A stretch of 64,000 nt of DNA from Marinobacter salicampi (GTDB taxonomy: Bacteria; Pseudomonadota; Gammaproteobacteria; Pseudomonadales; Oleiphilaceae). Positions 8,212 through 17,227 of this stretch are shown here, one piece after another (positions within the stretch are counted from its first letter, which is position 1; the number at the start of each line of letters is the position of its first letter). The position numbers and the translations under genes were made by a program. Below the pieces are notes generated by a model that saw only the letters and a program-made list of their open reading frames with translations, had not been told where the DNA came from and ran no database searches. The DNA is taken from positions 186,001 through 250,000 of the forward strand of contig NZ_JAAMPF010000018.1 of assembly GCF_011074795.1 (NCBI RefSeq), given 5' to 3'.

Positions 8212-9198
8212 GTGCGTATCGAAGGAACGACCAGCCCCCAATCTCCTGAAAGAGCTTCCGGTAACAGCCACGAAAAAGCTGCCCAGTGCCGCTATAACTG
8301 TTATCTGGATCTGCCGGATGGTCGCCGGCTTGCCTACGCAGACTGCGGCGACCCCGAGGGTAGGCCGGTTATCTTCAGTCACGGCATGCCCGGCTCCCGG
8401 ATGGAAGCAGGTTTCTTCCATGAACAGGGCCTCGCTGCGGGCTTCCGGATTATTGCTGTGGACCGTCCGGGTATCGGATTTTCCACCCGACAGAAACGCC
8501 GCACCCTGCTGGACTATGCCTCTGATGTCGCTGTGCTGACCGATCAGCTGGACCTCCGGAAATTCATCGCCATGGGCTGGTCAAGCGGTGGCTCCCGAAG
8601 CCTGGCCTGTGCCTTCGCCTTACCCGGGCAGGTAGAGCGGGTGGTGTTGCTGTCCAGTTATACCCATCTTGAGGAGTACCCGACCGCTGGTCGCTGGTTC
8701 CTGACTACCGGCTGGCCGGGCCCGGCGGTCCTGGCCTTCGGTATGCCGGTGTTCCGATTCGCGGTAGCCTGTATGGCAAGGCTGGCACGAATGCGGTCAG
8801 GGGCCTACATGACCCAGGTCCGCAAACTTACCAGCCCGGCCGACCGGGCCCTGTTGCAGGACCCCGGGCACTGGCGTCTGTTCCATCGCGACCAGCTGGT
8901 GTGCCTGCACAGTCATGGCCGGGCCATCGCCCAGGATCTGGCCAACGAACTGTCGGGCTGGGGCTTCAGCCTGGCGGACGTCAGGGTGCCGGTCGCGATA
9001 TACCAGGGCACAGACGACCCCTTCACGCCGGAGGGATTTGGCCAACATCTGGCTCGCCACCTGCCCTGGGCAACCCTGGAGCGCCTGCCCGGCCAGGGCC
9101 ATTTCTATTTTCTTGATAAGGCGTTTCAGGCTAGCCTGTTCCAGCAACTTTCAAAGACCTCGGCAGATGACAGCGATGAGGACACCGGTAACGATTGA
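8212..9198 (+). CDS. Alpha/beta hydrolase
   Basis: A 328-residue alpha/beta-hydrolase fold protein. The oxyanion motif HGMPG is at residues 57-61, the nucleophile elbow GWSSG gives Ser124, and the acid (D269 or D270 in QGTDDPF) and His298 (GQGHF) complete a triad. It starts with GTG. The first 25 or so residues are polar and poorly conserved-looking, so the true start could be later. The substrate cannot be told. Its 3' end overlaps the DUF815 ATPase gene, suggesting a two-gene operon. Confidence 0.88.
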   Translation: MRIEGTTSPQSPERASGNSHEKAAQCRYNCYLDLPDGRRLAYADCGDPEGRPVIFSHGMPGSRMEAGFFHEQGLAAGFRIIAVDRPGIGFSTRQKRRTLLDYASDVAVLTDQLDLRKFIAMGWSSGGSRSLACAFALPGQVERVVLLSSYTHLEEYPTAGRWFLTTGWPGPAVLAFGMPVFRFAVACMARLARMRSGAYMTQVRKLTSPADRALLQDPGHWRLFHRDQLVCLHSHGRAIAQDLANELSGWGFSLADVRVPVAIYQGTDDPFTPEGFGQHLARHLPWATLERLPGQGHFYFLDKAFQASLFQQLSKTSADDSDEDTGND

Positions 9199-9982
9199 CT
9201 GGACCACAACTTCCGCCGCGGCCTGGCGCCGGCACCGGGCAGGATTGCGGCCGATTCGCCGCCTGGATCCGGTCCAGTGGCAGGACCTGCAGGGCATTGA
9301 GCGTCAGCAACAAGCCCTGGCCCGTAACACCGAGCGCTTCCTGAAAGGCCGGCCCGCCAACAATGCCCTGCTCTGGGGCGCCCGCGGAACCGGCAAATCC
9401 TCCCTGATCAAGGCCTTGCTGAATCGCTATGCCAGCGATGGGCTGCGAATGATCGAGGTGGACAAAGACGACCTGGTGAACCTGCCCGAGATTGTGGATG
9501 AGATCAGCGAGCAGCCCTTCTGGTTCGTAATTTATTGCGATGACCTTTCCTTTGAGGCCGGCGAGTCCTCCTACAAGGCGCTTAAAAGCGTGCTGGAAGG
9601 CTCCCTGGAGTTGCCCCCCGAAAATGTGCGCGTGTACGCAACGTCCAACCGGCGCCATCTGATGCCCGAGTTCATGGCGGATAACCTCAAAAGCACCATG
9701 AGCGGGGGCGAACTGCACCCGGCCGAGGCCATTGAAGAGCAGGTGTCCCTGGCAGACCGGTTTGGTCTGCAGCTGTCGTTCTACAGCTTTTCGCAGGACC
9801 TCTATCTTGAGGCCATTGATGCCCTCTTCCCCGACGTGGCTGACCGGCGGCAACTGCATAAGCAGGCAATCGCTTTCGCCCTGGCACGCGGTGTCAGAAA
9901 CGGCCGCACGGCGCAACAGTTCTACCGCCAGTATGAAGTGGTCCCGACCCCTACGGCAGCGGAAGCCAGATCCGGAAAATGA
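9167..9982 (+). CDS. DUF815-family AAA-type ATPase
   Basis: A 271-residue ATPase with Walker A GARGTGKSS (residues 71-79), Walker B FVIYCDDLSF (D125-D126) and a sensor-1-like VYATSNRR segment. These are the marks of the DUF815 family of small AAA-like proteins, whose cellular target is not established. The start inside the 3' end of the hydrolase gene (32-base overlap) is chosen because similarity begins just after it; an ATG at 9176 is an alternative. Its 3' end overlaps that of the convergent sensor kinase gene by 32 bp. Confidence 0.88.
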   Translation: MTAMRTPVTIDWTTTSAAAWRRHRAGLRPIRRLDPVQWQDLQGIERQQQALARNTERFLKGRPANNALLWGARGTGKSSLIKALLNRYASDGLRMIEVDKDDLVNLPEIVDEISEQPFWFVIYCDDLSFEAGESSYKALKSVLEGSLELPPENVRVYATSNRRHLMPEFMADNLKSTMSGGELHPAEAIEEQVSLADRFGLQLSFYSFSQDLYLEAIDALFPDVADRRQLHKQAIAFALARGVRNGRTAQQFYRQYEVVPTPTAAEARSGK

Positions 9983-11948
9983 CACCTCTGCCTGACTGTG
10001 GCCCACGGGGGCTGTCGGCGTTGTCAGCCTGCACGCTGCCCTGATGGTATTCGGCAATCAGCCTGACGATCAACAGTCCCTGGCCAAGGTGGCCCTGATC
10101 CGCGCGGTCGCGTAGCGACACGAAGGGACTGAATATCTCGCTGGTGAGGTGGGCGGGCAGGCTGGAGCCCTCGTTGAATACCGAAAGTTCGTTGCCCCCC
10201 GGTCCGGGTGTCACCGCGACCTCAATAAGGCCGCCCGGCGGCGTGAAATCCCGGGCGTTGTCGACCAGCTTGTCCAGCAACTGCACCAGCAGCTCCGGGG
10301 AACCATAGGCGGCAGCCCCGGCGTCCGGTCCCCGGTAGAGAATACGATGATCCGGAGACAGTGCCTGGTAGGCAGCGGTAGCCTGGGAAACCACGACCGC
10401 CATGTCGAAGGCCTCTTTCTCGGCATGGTCGAAGCTCTGCTCCAGTCTTGCCGCTTCACTCATGCCCTGGAGAATCTGGCTCAGCCGGTCCGTTGCCTGC
10501 TGTGCCCGTTGCAGATAGGCATCCTGATTTTCGCGACTGTCCTCCTGGGCAAGATTATCGAGGGAGGAGCGCATGACGGCGACCGGGGTCTTGAGTTCAT
10601 GGGACAGTCGCCGTGAAAAACTTTCCAGATAGCGGGTGTAACCCTGGAGATTGTCGATCATCTGGCTGAATTGCCGGGACAGATCCCCGAGCTCATCCCG
10701 GGCTGCGCTGGCCGGCATGGGGCCGATCACTCGGCCATCCGTGTCGATGCTTCCCCGAACCGCCTGTTGCAGGCGCGTAATGCGCCAGGACAGCCAGCTG
10801 GCATAGCCGAGCAGCGCGAGCATCAGGGCAAGGATAAGCAGCGTGCTGCGGGCGATCACCGAGCCCAGGGCGTCCCCGGACAGGGCCACCAGCTGGCTCA
10901 GGGATTGTTCCAGGACCAGGTGGCGGCCATCGTCCAGGGCCCGGTGAACCATCAGTTGCGGTGTTTCCGTGCCATGGCGCACGATTCCCTGTTCTGGAAG
11001 CTGGCTCGGGTCGAGGCGGTCAAAATTCTCCGGTAAAGCAATGGGATCGGGCTGAAAATGGCGTACCAGTGCTCGCAGGATATTCAGACTGATCTGCTCG
11101 ATGATGTCCATCGCCCCGAGCGACTCGAAATCTGGCTGGCTATCCGGGGCCGACAGGGCTTCTTGTGCCAGTACCCAGCCCTGTGTATCCAGCACCAGGA
11201 CCTGTTGTCCCGGCAGGATGGCCGAGGCCAGGGTGTCCTCAAGAGCAGCCGATCGCGTCACCAGCCTTGGTAGCTCGGGTGGTGACCCGGTACCCGTGAC
11301 CGCGCGGGTATCACCCGTAACCGGGTCCGGCCGGTGCAGCATGAATCCGAACGCCTGATCTGCCCCGGGACGGGGTAACCGGAGCTCGAGCTGATAGCCC
11401 CGGCCGGTGGCCTGCCAGTAGCCCCGCACCTGGTAGTCGGCGGCTGGTTGCCGTCCCGGCCGCCAGCCCACCACCGGTCCGGGGGCAGGGGTCTGGATAT
11501 GGCGCTCCTTCAGTTCGCCACCGTCTCGCCAGTAAATCCGGAGATGTTCATGGGCCCTGTTCGGCTGGCCCGGGTCGAAGTAGCGGGGGTTCGGGTTGGC
11601 GACCCGCAGCAGCAGGTATAGATGATCCCCGTTTACCGCTATCTGCCAGTCGGCCGGCTGCCCTGAAGGCACTGTTTCGGCGTCTTCCTCATCGTAACCG
11701 GGCCAGTCGTCGCCGTAACCGTCGAGATTGAGTTGCCGTTCCACGGTGGTGGCATAAATCGCCGGGCGTTGATCTGTGTCCGGCAAGTGCTTCCGGGCGC
11801 CTGTCTGCATACGGCTGGCCTGGCTTTGCAACTGCTGGGCCGCCTGCGCTCTCAGAGCCTGGTCCAGCTCCAGCACAAACTGCAGCCCCGCCCAGGGGAT
11901 CAGCAACATCAGCAGGCTGGCAATCAGCAACTGGCGTTTGAGCGTCAT
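9951..11948 (-). CDS. Proteobacterial dedicated sortase system sensor histidine kinase (PdsS-type)
   Basis: A 665-residue membrane kinase. It has an N-terminal membrane helix (5-25), a long periplasmic region (26-365), a second helix (about 368-388), HAMP (389-441), the phospho-acceptor H450 in SRRLSHELKTP, and a C-terminal ATPase domain with N box (KLVDNARDF). The periplasmic part at about 70-210 (LDGYGDDW, LYLLLRV, YQLELRLPR) resembles a carbohydrate-binding family 9-like beta sandwich. It lies 44 bp after its response regulator, and next to the sortase and its target, as in the known marine dedicated sortase system. Confidence 0.9.
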   Translation of the reverse strand: MTLKRQLLIASLLMLLIPWAGLQFVLELDQALRAQAAQQLQSQASRMQTGARKHLPDTDQRPAIYATTVERQLNLDGYGDDWPGYDEEDAETVPSGQPADWQIAVNGDHLYLLLRVANPNPRYFDPGQPNRAHEHLRIYWRDGGELKERHIQTPAPGPVVGWRPGRQPAADYQVRGYWQATGRGYQLELRLPRPGADQAFGFMLHRPDPVTGDTRAVTGTGSPPELPRLVTRSAALEDTLASAILPGQQVLVLDTQGWVLAQEALSAPDSQPDFESLGAMDIIEQISLNILRALVRHFQPDPIALPENFDRLDPSQLPEQGIVRHGTETPQLMVHRALDDGRHLVLEQSLSQLVALSGDALGSVIARSTLLILALMLALLGYASWLSWRITRLQQAVRGSIDTDGRVIGPMPASAARDELGDLSRQFSQMIDNLQGYTRYLESFSRRLSHELKTPVAVMRSSLDNLAQEDSRENQDAYLQRAQQATDRLSQILQGMSEAARLEQSFDHAEKEAFDMAVVVSQATAAYQALSPDHRILYRGPDAGAAAYGSPELLVQLLDKLVDNARDFTPPGGLIEVAVTPGPGGNELSVFNEGSSLPAHLTSEIFSPFVSLRDRADQGHLGQGLLIVRLIAEYHQGSVQADNADSPRGPQSGRGVIFRIWLPLP

Positions 11949-11992
11949 CGGAACCGGCTCACGATTTCTTTGGGCTCGGCAAAGGTGATGGG

Positions 11993-12694
11993 TCAGCTTT
12001 CATGGGCATTCCAGCGATAGCCGAAGCCATAGGCCGTCTGAACGCCGTCAAACTCCGGATCGTTCTGCTGGAACTTGCGTCGGATGCGCTTGATATGTGA
12101 AGTCACGGTGTTGTCGTCGAGGACGGTGCTGGCGGCCTCCATCAACTGGGTTCGGCTTTTGACATGGCCGGGGTGGTGAACCAGGGCGTGCAGCATCCAG
12201 AACTCGGTCACGGTCAGGTCAACCGGACGGCCATCCCACTCCGCCGTCATGCGGTCTACGTTCAAGTGCAAGCGGCCCCGCTGCAGAACTTCGTCGGCCT
12301 GCCGGCTGGATTCAGCCCAGGCGTCCGCGCGTCGGAGCAACGCCGTAATACGGGCGAACAGGTGATCGAGACTCATGTCCTTGGTGACGTAGTCATCCGC
12401 CCCCAGCCTCAGGCCGAGCACGGAATCGGCGTCGCTGTCCCGGGCGGTCAGGAAAATCATGGGCAGGGTGGGGGACAGTTTGCGCAGGTCCTGGCACAGG
12501 TCAAAGCCGCCGTCCATTTCGTCGCCGAGGCCAACGTCAATGATCGCCAGGTCCGGCAGACCGGTTCTCAGGGCGGCGTAGGCCGTTGCCCGCTCGCCAT
12601 AGACTGATACCCGGTAGCCACGCCGCTCAAAGGCCGCCCGGTAGTTTTCCCGAATCGCAGGTTCATCTTCGATCAGTGCAATGTGCCGTTTCAT
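11993..12694 (-). CDS. Proteobacterial dedicated sortase system response regulator (PdsR-type, OmpR family)
   Basis: A 233-residue OmpR-class regulator: receiver domain with phospho-acceptor D53 (AIIDVGLG), the T-loop FLTARDSD near residue 85, and a C-terminal winged helix ending in GYRWN. It is transcribed away from the sortase target gene and precedes the kinase gene, so the pair probably forms one operon. By context it is likely to control the divergent target/sortase operon across the 183-bp shared promoter region. This control is inferred. Confidence 0.92.
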   Translation of the reverse strand: MKRHIALIEDEPAIRENYRAAFERRGYRVSVYGERATAYAALRTGLPDLAIIDVGLGDEMDGGFDLCQDLRKLSPTLPMIFLTARDSDADSVLGLRLGADDYVTKDMSLDHLFARITALLRRADAWAESSRQADEVLQRGRLHLNVDRMTAEWDGRPVDLTVTEFWMLHALVHHPGHVKSRTQLMEAASTVLDDNTVTSHIKRIRRKFQQNDPEFDGVQTAYGFGYRWNAHES

Positions 12695-12877
12695 AGCCTT
12701 ACCCGGTGCTGAACGTCCGGCTTATTTAACCACGCTGGCGACAGAGCACAAGGCACCGGGAGAGGTTTGCCATAATTCATCATTTTCTGCCGGCGCTTTG
12801 CCCCTTTGTGCCACCGGACAGACCCATCACTTGTTTTAAATGGCTCCCATACCCAATCAACTGCCGGAGCCTGTTCC

Positions 12878-15028
12878 ATGTTCTTCACTTCTGTTAGCCG
12901 TGATACCGGTACGTCTATCTCGCGAACACGAACAGTGTCCAGGGCACAACCGACGCCGGTGAAACTCAGGAAATTGCTGGAAGGGGTCAGTCTGTGGCTT
13001 CTGGTTGCGCTGTTCCTGTCTCTGCACCCGGTGTATGCGGAAGCCACCGAAAGGGGCGAGGAGACCGCCGGCGCGCTCTATTTCGGGGAACCTGGCAGCC
13101 GTGGCGAGCAGGCAACTCTGCTCAGTGCTGACTACCAGGTTACCGTCAGTGGGCTGATTGCGGAAACCCGCCTGCGACAGAGCTTCAGCAATGCCGGGCA
13201 GAACTGGCGCGAGGCCATTTACGTGTTCCCCCTGCCGGAACAGGCCAGTGTCTACAGCCTGAAAATGCGGGCCGGTGAGCGAGTGATCGAGGGTGAAATC
13301 CAGACCCGCCAGGAAGCGGCAACCCAGTACGAGACTGCAAAGGCAGAGAGTCGTCAGGCCGCAACCGTAGCCCAGGAACGTCCCAATCTGTTCACCACCC
13401 GCCTGGCCAATATACCGCCGGGCGAAGAGATTACCGTGGAGATCCGTTACCAGCAGGCGGTGCGCTACCAGTCCGGCGAGTTCGAGTTGCGCCTGCCGAC
13501 AACCCTGACCCCCCGTTACATGCCCGGCGCGCCTCAGGTAGCCGACGCCCCTGACAACTGGCGTCAGGGCTGGGCCATGCCCACCACGCAAGTGGCGGAC
13601 GCTGATGCCATCAGCCCGTTCACCGTGCTGCCTGACGATCTTCCCCCGGGTAGCCACCAGGCCAGTATCAGCCTTGAACTCTATACCGGGTTGCCCATCG
13701 CCTCGGTGCTGAGCCCCAGCCACAGCCTCCAGAGTACCTGGGATGGCGACACCGTAAGGGTGACGCCAACTGAGGGCGCGGTGCCCATGAATCGGGACAT
13801 GATTGTCCGGTGGCTGCCGGTACGAGGTGAAGCGCCCTCTGCAGCAGTCTTCCATGAGCGCTGGCAGGGGGAGGACTATCTGCTGGCCCTGCTGGTGCCG
13901 GGAGTTGAAAGGGGCGGGCGTCTGGCGCGGGAGCTTGTGTTCGTCATTGATACCTCCGGCTCCATGGCCGGCGAGTCCATCCGCCAGGCCCAGGCTGCGC
14001 TGATGCGAGGGCTCGACACCCTGGGGCCAGACGACACGTTCAACATTATCCAGTTCAGTCACAGCGCCCGCAGCCTTTTCCCCTCAGCGCACCCGGCTTC
14101 AGCCCCTAACCTGAACCAGGCCCAGGCCTATGTCCGCGGGTTGACCGCAGACGGCGGCACAGAAATGGCCCCGGCGCTGGCGAGGGCCCTGGCCGCCGGC
14201 AAGGAGCGCTCTGGCCGGGTCCGCCAGGTGGTGTTTATCACGGACGGTGCTGTTGGTAACGAGGCGGCCCTGTTTCAGCAGATCGAGCAGGAACTGGGTG
14301 AAAGCCGTCTGTTCACCGTGGGAATAGGGGCGGCGCCGAATCTCCATTTCATGCGGGAGGCCGCCCGGTTCGGCCGGGGCACCTATACCGCCATCACAGA
14401 TCTGACCACTATGGCCAAACCCCTGGAGGATCTCTTCGGTAAAATGCAGGCCCCGGTACTCACCGATCTGAGCGTGGCCTGGCCCGATGACATCCAGTCG
14501 GAGGCGTTACCGCAACGACCGGGCGATCTGTTTCTGGGAGAACCCCTGATCCAGGTCGTCCGGGGTCAGGCTGCCGAGGGAAAGCTGGTCATGTCGGGCC
14601 GCCTGGCCGGAGGCCAGAACTGGCAGCAGAGCCTGGATCTGACCAGTGCCGCGCCGGGGCAGGGTCTCCATCGTTACTGGGCGCGGCAGAAAATCAATGG
14701 TCTGCTGGACCGCTCCGTTGTCACAAAAGCCGCGGGGGAAAGCCCTTCAGGCACCCGTACGGAAGATCAGGTGACCGAACTGGGTCTGAAGTATCAGTTG
14801 GTGACGCCCTACACAAGCTTTGTCGCGGTCGACAAAACGCCCAGACGGGAGGCAGACGAGCCGCTTGATGCTGAGCCGGTTCCGACCCTCCTGCCCAAGG
14901 GCAGTGCACCGGCCATGCTGCGTTATCCCCAGACCGCAACGGGTGCGCCGGCCCTTATGATGACCGGCGCACTCGGAGGCCTGCTGTGCGGATTGCTGGC
15001 TCTGGTTCGCAGGAGGACTAGAACATGA
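12878..15028 (+). CDS. Marine proteobacterial sortase target protein (VIT + VWA domains)
   Basis: A 716-residue surface protein. A signal peptide (about 28-55) is followed by a VIT domain (about 80-210) and a VWA domain (about 353-530) with an intact MIDAS start D358-x-S360-x-S362 (DTSGSM). The C-terminus has the sorting signal YPQTATG near residue 684, a hydrophobic segment and the basic tail RRRTRT. The VIT/VWA layout resembles inter-alpha-trypsin inhibitor heavy chains and is the hallmark of the sole substrate of the neighbouring sortase. The ATG at 12878 is favoured over an upstream GTG (12806) because it places the signal peptide nearer the N-terminus. It overlaps the sortase gene by 4 bases. 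Confidence 0.92.
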   Translation: MFFTSVSRDTGTSISRTRTVSRAQPTPVKLRKLLEGVSLWLLVALFLSLHPVYAEATERGEETAGALYFGEPGSRGEQATLLSADYQVTVSGLIAETRLRQSFSNAGQNWREAIYVFPLPEQASVYSLKMRAGERVIEGEIQTRQEAATQYETAKAESRQAATVAQERPNLFTTRLANIPPGEEITVEIRYQQAVRYQSGEFELRLPTTLTPRYMPGAPQVADAPDNWRQGWAMPTTQVADADAISPFTVLPDDLPPGSHQASISLELYTGLPIASVLSPSHSLQSTWDGDTVRVTPTEGAVPMNRDMIVRWLPVRGEAPSAAVFHERWQGEDYLLALLVPGVERGGRLARELVFVIDTSGSMAGESIRQAQAALMRGLDTLGPDDTFNIIQFSHSARSLFPSAHPASAPNLNQAQAYVRGLTADGGTEMAPALARALAAGKERSGRVRQVVFITDGAVGNEAALFQQIEQELGESRLFTVGIGAAPNLHFMREAARFGRGTYTAITDLTTMAKPLEDLFGKMQAPVLTDLSVAWPDDIQSEALPQRPGDLFLGEPLIQVVRGQAAEGKLVMSGRLAGGQNWQQSLDLTSAAPGQGLHRYWARQKINGLLDRSVVTKAAGESPSGTRTEDQVTELGLKYQLVTPYTSFVAVDKTPRREADEPLDAEPVPTLLPKGSAPAMLRYPQTATGAPALMMTGALGGLLCGLLALVRRRTRT

Positions 15029-15627
15029 GCCGCTGCCTGCTGACCTTGAGCCTGCTGTTCGGTGCCGTGTTCGTTGTCGGTGCCTGGATTCCCCTGAAGG
15101 CCATGCTGGCCCAGGAGCTGCTGACCCTGGCCTGGGCTGAAACCCAGGCCAGGCAACAGCCGGCCAGACCCTGGCCCTGGGCGGATACCTGGCCGGTGGC
15201 GCGACTGGATCTGGGTCCCGGCACAGAGCCGCTGATCGTGTTGGAAGGTGTTCACGGCGAGAGTCTGGCGTTCGGGCCGGGCAGACTGGCGGGCGCAACC
15301 CGGGAGGGGCCAATTATTATTGCCGGTCATCGGGACACCCATTTCGATGCCCTTGAACACCTGAAGGCCGGCAACCTGCTGCGTCTTCAGGATCAGGCGG
15401 GCAGCTGGACAGACTATGAGGTGACTCGTATCCGCATTGCGGACAGCCGGGAGGAAGGCATCGAACTGGACGCCATGGCGCCGGATAGCCTCTTGCTGGT
15501 TACCTGCTTTCCATTTGACAGCCTTGCCAGTGACGGTCCGTTACGCTACCTGGTTGAAGCCCGTGTTCGGCCTCCTTTACCCTTGAACCTGGCCTCCGGC
15601 GGAGGTATTGCCGACGCCGGATTTTAG
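15025..15627 (+). CDS. Class GN sortase (marine proteobacterial type)
   Basis: A 200-residue transpeptidase with one N-terminal membrane anchor (about 3-22). The catalytic His102 (AGHRDTHF), Cys161 (LVTCFPF) and Arg174 (GPLRYLVEA) are all present. In the known family it anchors or processes a single co-encoded target carrying a TA/TG-type sorting signal, in a Gram-negative envelope that lacks the usual peptidoglycan acceptor, so what it attaches the protein to is unclear. The ATGA overlap with the target gene shows tight coupling. Confidence 0.95.
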   Translation: MSRCLLTLSLLFGAVFVVGAWIPLKAMLAQELLTLAWAETQARQQPARPWPWADTWPVARLDLGPGTEPLIVLEGVHGESLAFGPGRLAGATREGPIIIAGHRDTHFDALEHLKAGNLLRLQDQAGSWTDYEVTRIRIADSREEGIELDAMAPDSLLLVTCFPFDSLASDGPLRYLVEARVRPPLPLNLASGGGIADAGF

Positions 15628-15669
15628 CGTACACTTGTGCGCCAGATTTTCCAGAGGCGGGGTGTGGTG

Positions 15670-16374
15670 ATGGGGCTGTTGCGCATGTTGCTGGCTTGGG
15701 CGCTGGTGCCCATTATTTGCCTGGTGGGGCTGGGCCTGTGCCTGGCGCGACCGTTCAACCCGGACAACAACCGGACCTTGGGCTGGATCATGGCCCGAAC
15801 GGGACGGGCGGTGATGGGCATGAAGCGTCCCCTGATCGGGGCTGAAAATCTCTACCACGACCGCCCCACGGTGCTAATCGCAAACCACCAGTACAACGAC
15901 GACCTGTTCGTATTCGCCGATCTGCTGCCGCCCCGCACGGTAACAGTGGGCAAGGCCGCCCTGGCCTGGGTGCCTTTTTTCGGCCAGGTGTTCTGGCTCG
16001 GGGGCAACGTCATGATCAACCGGGCTCGCTCCCACAAGGCGGTTGCGGTGATGCAGGCCACCAGCGACGCCATTACCGTTGATCGCAAGAGCGTATGGGT
16101 CTTTCCCGAGGGCACCCGGAGCCGTGGCCGGGGCCTGCAGAGTTTCAAGAAAGGCGCATTCTATGCCGCCATCGCCTCCGGCGTTCCCATCACCATGATC
16201 TGCGCCAGTCCCTACGATACCTCTACAACCGGCTTCCTCGGTCGCAGGAAACCGGTATCCGTGCAAATCCTGCCGCCTGTTGAAACCCGTGGTCTGACCA
16301 ACGCTGACATTCCCGAACTGATTGCCCGGTGCCATGGCGAGATGCAGAGGGCTATCAATGGCATGGCCCACTAA
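15670..16374 (+). CDS. 1-acyl-sn-glycerol-3-phosphate acyltransferase (PlsC family)
   Basis: This 234-residue membrane-bound acyltransferase has the HX4D motif (H73-D78 in NHQYNDD) and the second motif FPEGTRSRG (about 145-153), both intact. It would transfer an acyl chain to lysophosphatidate in phospholipid synthesis, although several paralogues with other acceptors exist. An N-terminal membrane helix spans about residues 5-27. The ATG at 15670 is preferred over an in-frame GTG at 15637. It lies 42 bp after the sortase gene and may be co-transcribed. Confidence 0.9.
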   Translation: MGLLRMLLAWALVPIICLVGLGLCLARPFNPDNNRTLGWIMARTGRAVMGMKRPLIGAENLYHDRPTVLIANHQYNDDLFVFADLLPPRTVTVGKAALAWVPFFGQVFWLGGNVMINRARSHKAVAVMQATSDAITVDRKSVWVFPEGTRSRGRGLQSFKKGAFYAAIASGVPITMICASPYDTSTTGFLGRRKPVSVQILPPVETRGLTNADIPELIARCHGEMQRAINGMAH

Positions 16375-16485
16375 ACTGCCCCGCTCCGGTTCTTGCAGGG
16401 TTGCTGAAAACAGGGCAGTCTCAAGGTCGCCGTCCATGGCGGACGCTCGTAACCAATCCGAAATCACCCAACCTGGAGGGACTTA

Positions 16486-16725
16486 ATGAACCTGATACTG
16501 TTTCTGATTATCGGCGGCGTTGCCGGCTGGCTCGCGGGTCTTATCATGAAGGGCCGGGGTTTTGGGGTGCTCGCCAATGTCGGCATAGGTATTGTCGGCT
16601 CGGTGATCGGCGGCTTCGTCTTTCGTCTGCTCGGCCTGGCATCCCAGGGCGCAGTAGGAGAACTGGTCACGGCCACAGTGGGCGCGATATTGCTGCTGGC
16701 CATTGTGGGTGCCATCAAAAAGTAA
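16486..16725 (+). CDS. GlsB/YeaQ/YmgE-family stress-response membrane protein
   Basis: A 79-residue, Gly-rich protein with three hydrophobic segments and the pattern G-x-x-A-G-W-L-A near the N-terminus and G-x-x-G-x-x-V-G-G in the middle. This is the transglycosylase-associated (DUF/GlsB) small membrane family. Members are induced by envelope, osmotic or acid stress in other bacteria; their exact role is not settled. A clear GGAGG ribosome site precedes the ATG. It lies 13 bp before the MAPEG gene. Confidence 0.9.
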   Translation: MNLILFLIIGGVAGWLAGLIMKGRGFGVLANVGIGIVGSVIGGFVFRLLGLASQGAVGELVTATVGAILLLAIVGAIKK

Positions 16726-16738
16726 GAAGGCCTGCTGA

Positions 16739-17140
16739 ATGATTATTCCGATGTCGGCGATTTTCGCCAGTGTTGTCGCTTTGTTTGCGCTATTTCTCGC
16801 CTACCGGGTGTCGACCTTTCGCCTGAAGTACAAACGGGGGATGGGCCACAACGAAGACCGGGACTTTGAGTCCGCCGTGCGGGCTCACGGCAATCTCATG
16901 GAATATGCGCCGCTGGCGCTGATCCTGATGGCCATAGGCGAACTCAACGGGGTCAGTGCCGGCCATGTTTACTGGGTGGGCATGACCTTCGTAGTGGGAC
17001 GCCTGCTCCACGCCTGGGGCATGGCCAAGGGCCACGGTGGGCCCCACCGGGCACGACTGGTGGGCATACTGCTCACCTGGCTGGCAATTCTGGTGATGGC
17101 ATTGTTGCTGATATGGAACGTGTACCAAGTGAATTTTTAG
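16739..17140 (+). CDS. MAPEG family membrane protein
   Basis: A 133-residue, four-helix membrane protein. The pattern R-A-H-G-N-x-x-E-Y-A-P (residues about 42-52) is the signature of the MAPEG family (microsomal glutathione transferase-related, YecN-like). Whether it conjugates glutathione is not known. It follows the GlsB-like gene closely and is ended by a strong terminator at 17154. Confidence 0.92.
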   Translation: MIIPMSAIFASVVALFALFLAYRVSTFRLKYKRGMGHNEDRDFESAVRAHGNLMEYAPLALILMAIGELNGVSAGHVYWVGMTFVVGRLLHAWGMAKGHGGPHRARLVGILLTWLAILVMALLLIWNVYQVNF

Positions 17141-17153
17141 ACCTGGCGCCACT

Positions 17154-17186
17154 AAAAAAAGCCACCCCTGCCGGGTGGCTTTTTTG
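17154..17186 (+). terminator. Rho-independent terminator after MAPEG gene (bidirectional)
   Basis: The stem GCCACCC (17161-17167) pairs with GGGTGGC (17173-17179) around CTGCC. It is flanked by a run of A before and T after, so the stem can extend and the U-tract serves both strands. It ends the MAPEG transcript and the convergent OmpA-like gene transcript. Confidence 0.92.
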
Positions 17187-17227
17187 TGCGAATCCCTGCC
17201 TGGAACCTATAGCCCGGTTCGGGCTAT

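Noticed and set aside
12857..14062. Minus-strand frame of 401 codons over the sortase target gene
   Set aside because: It is antisense to the well-supported VIT/VWA gene and shows no domain.
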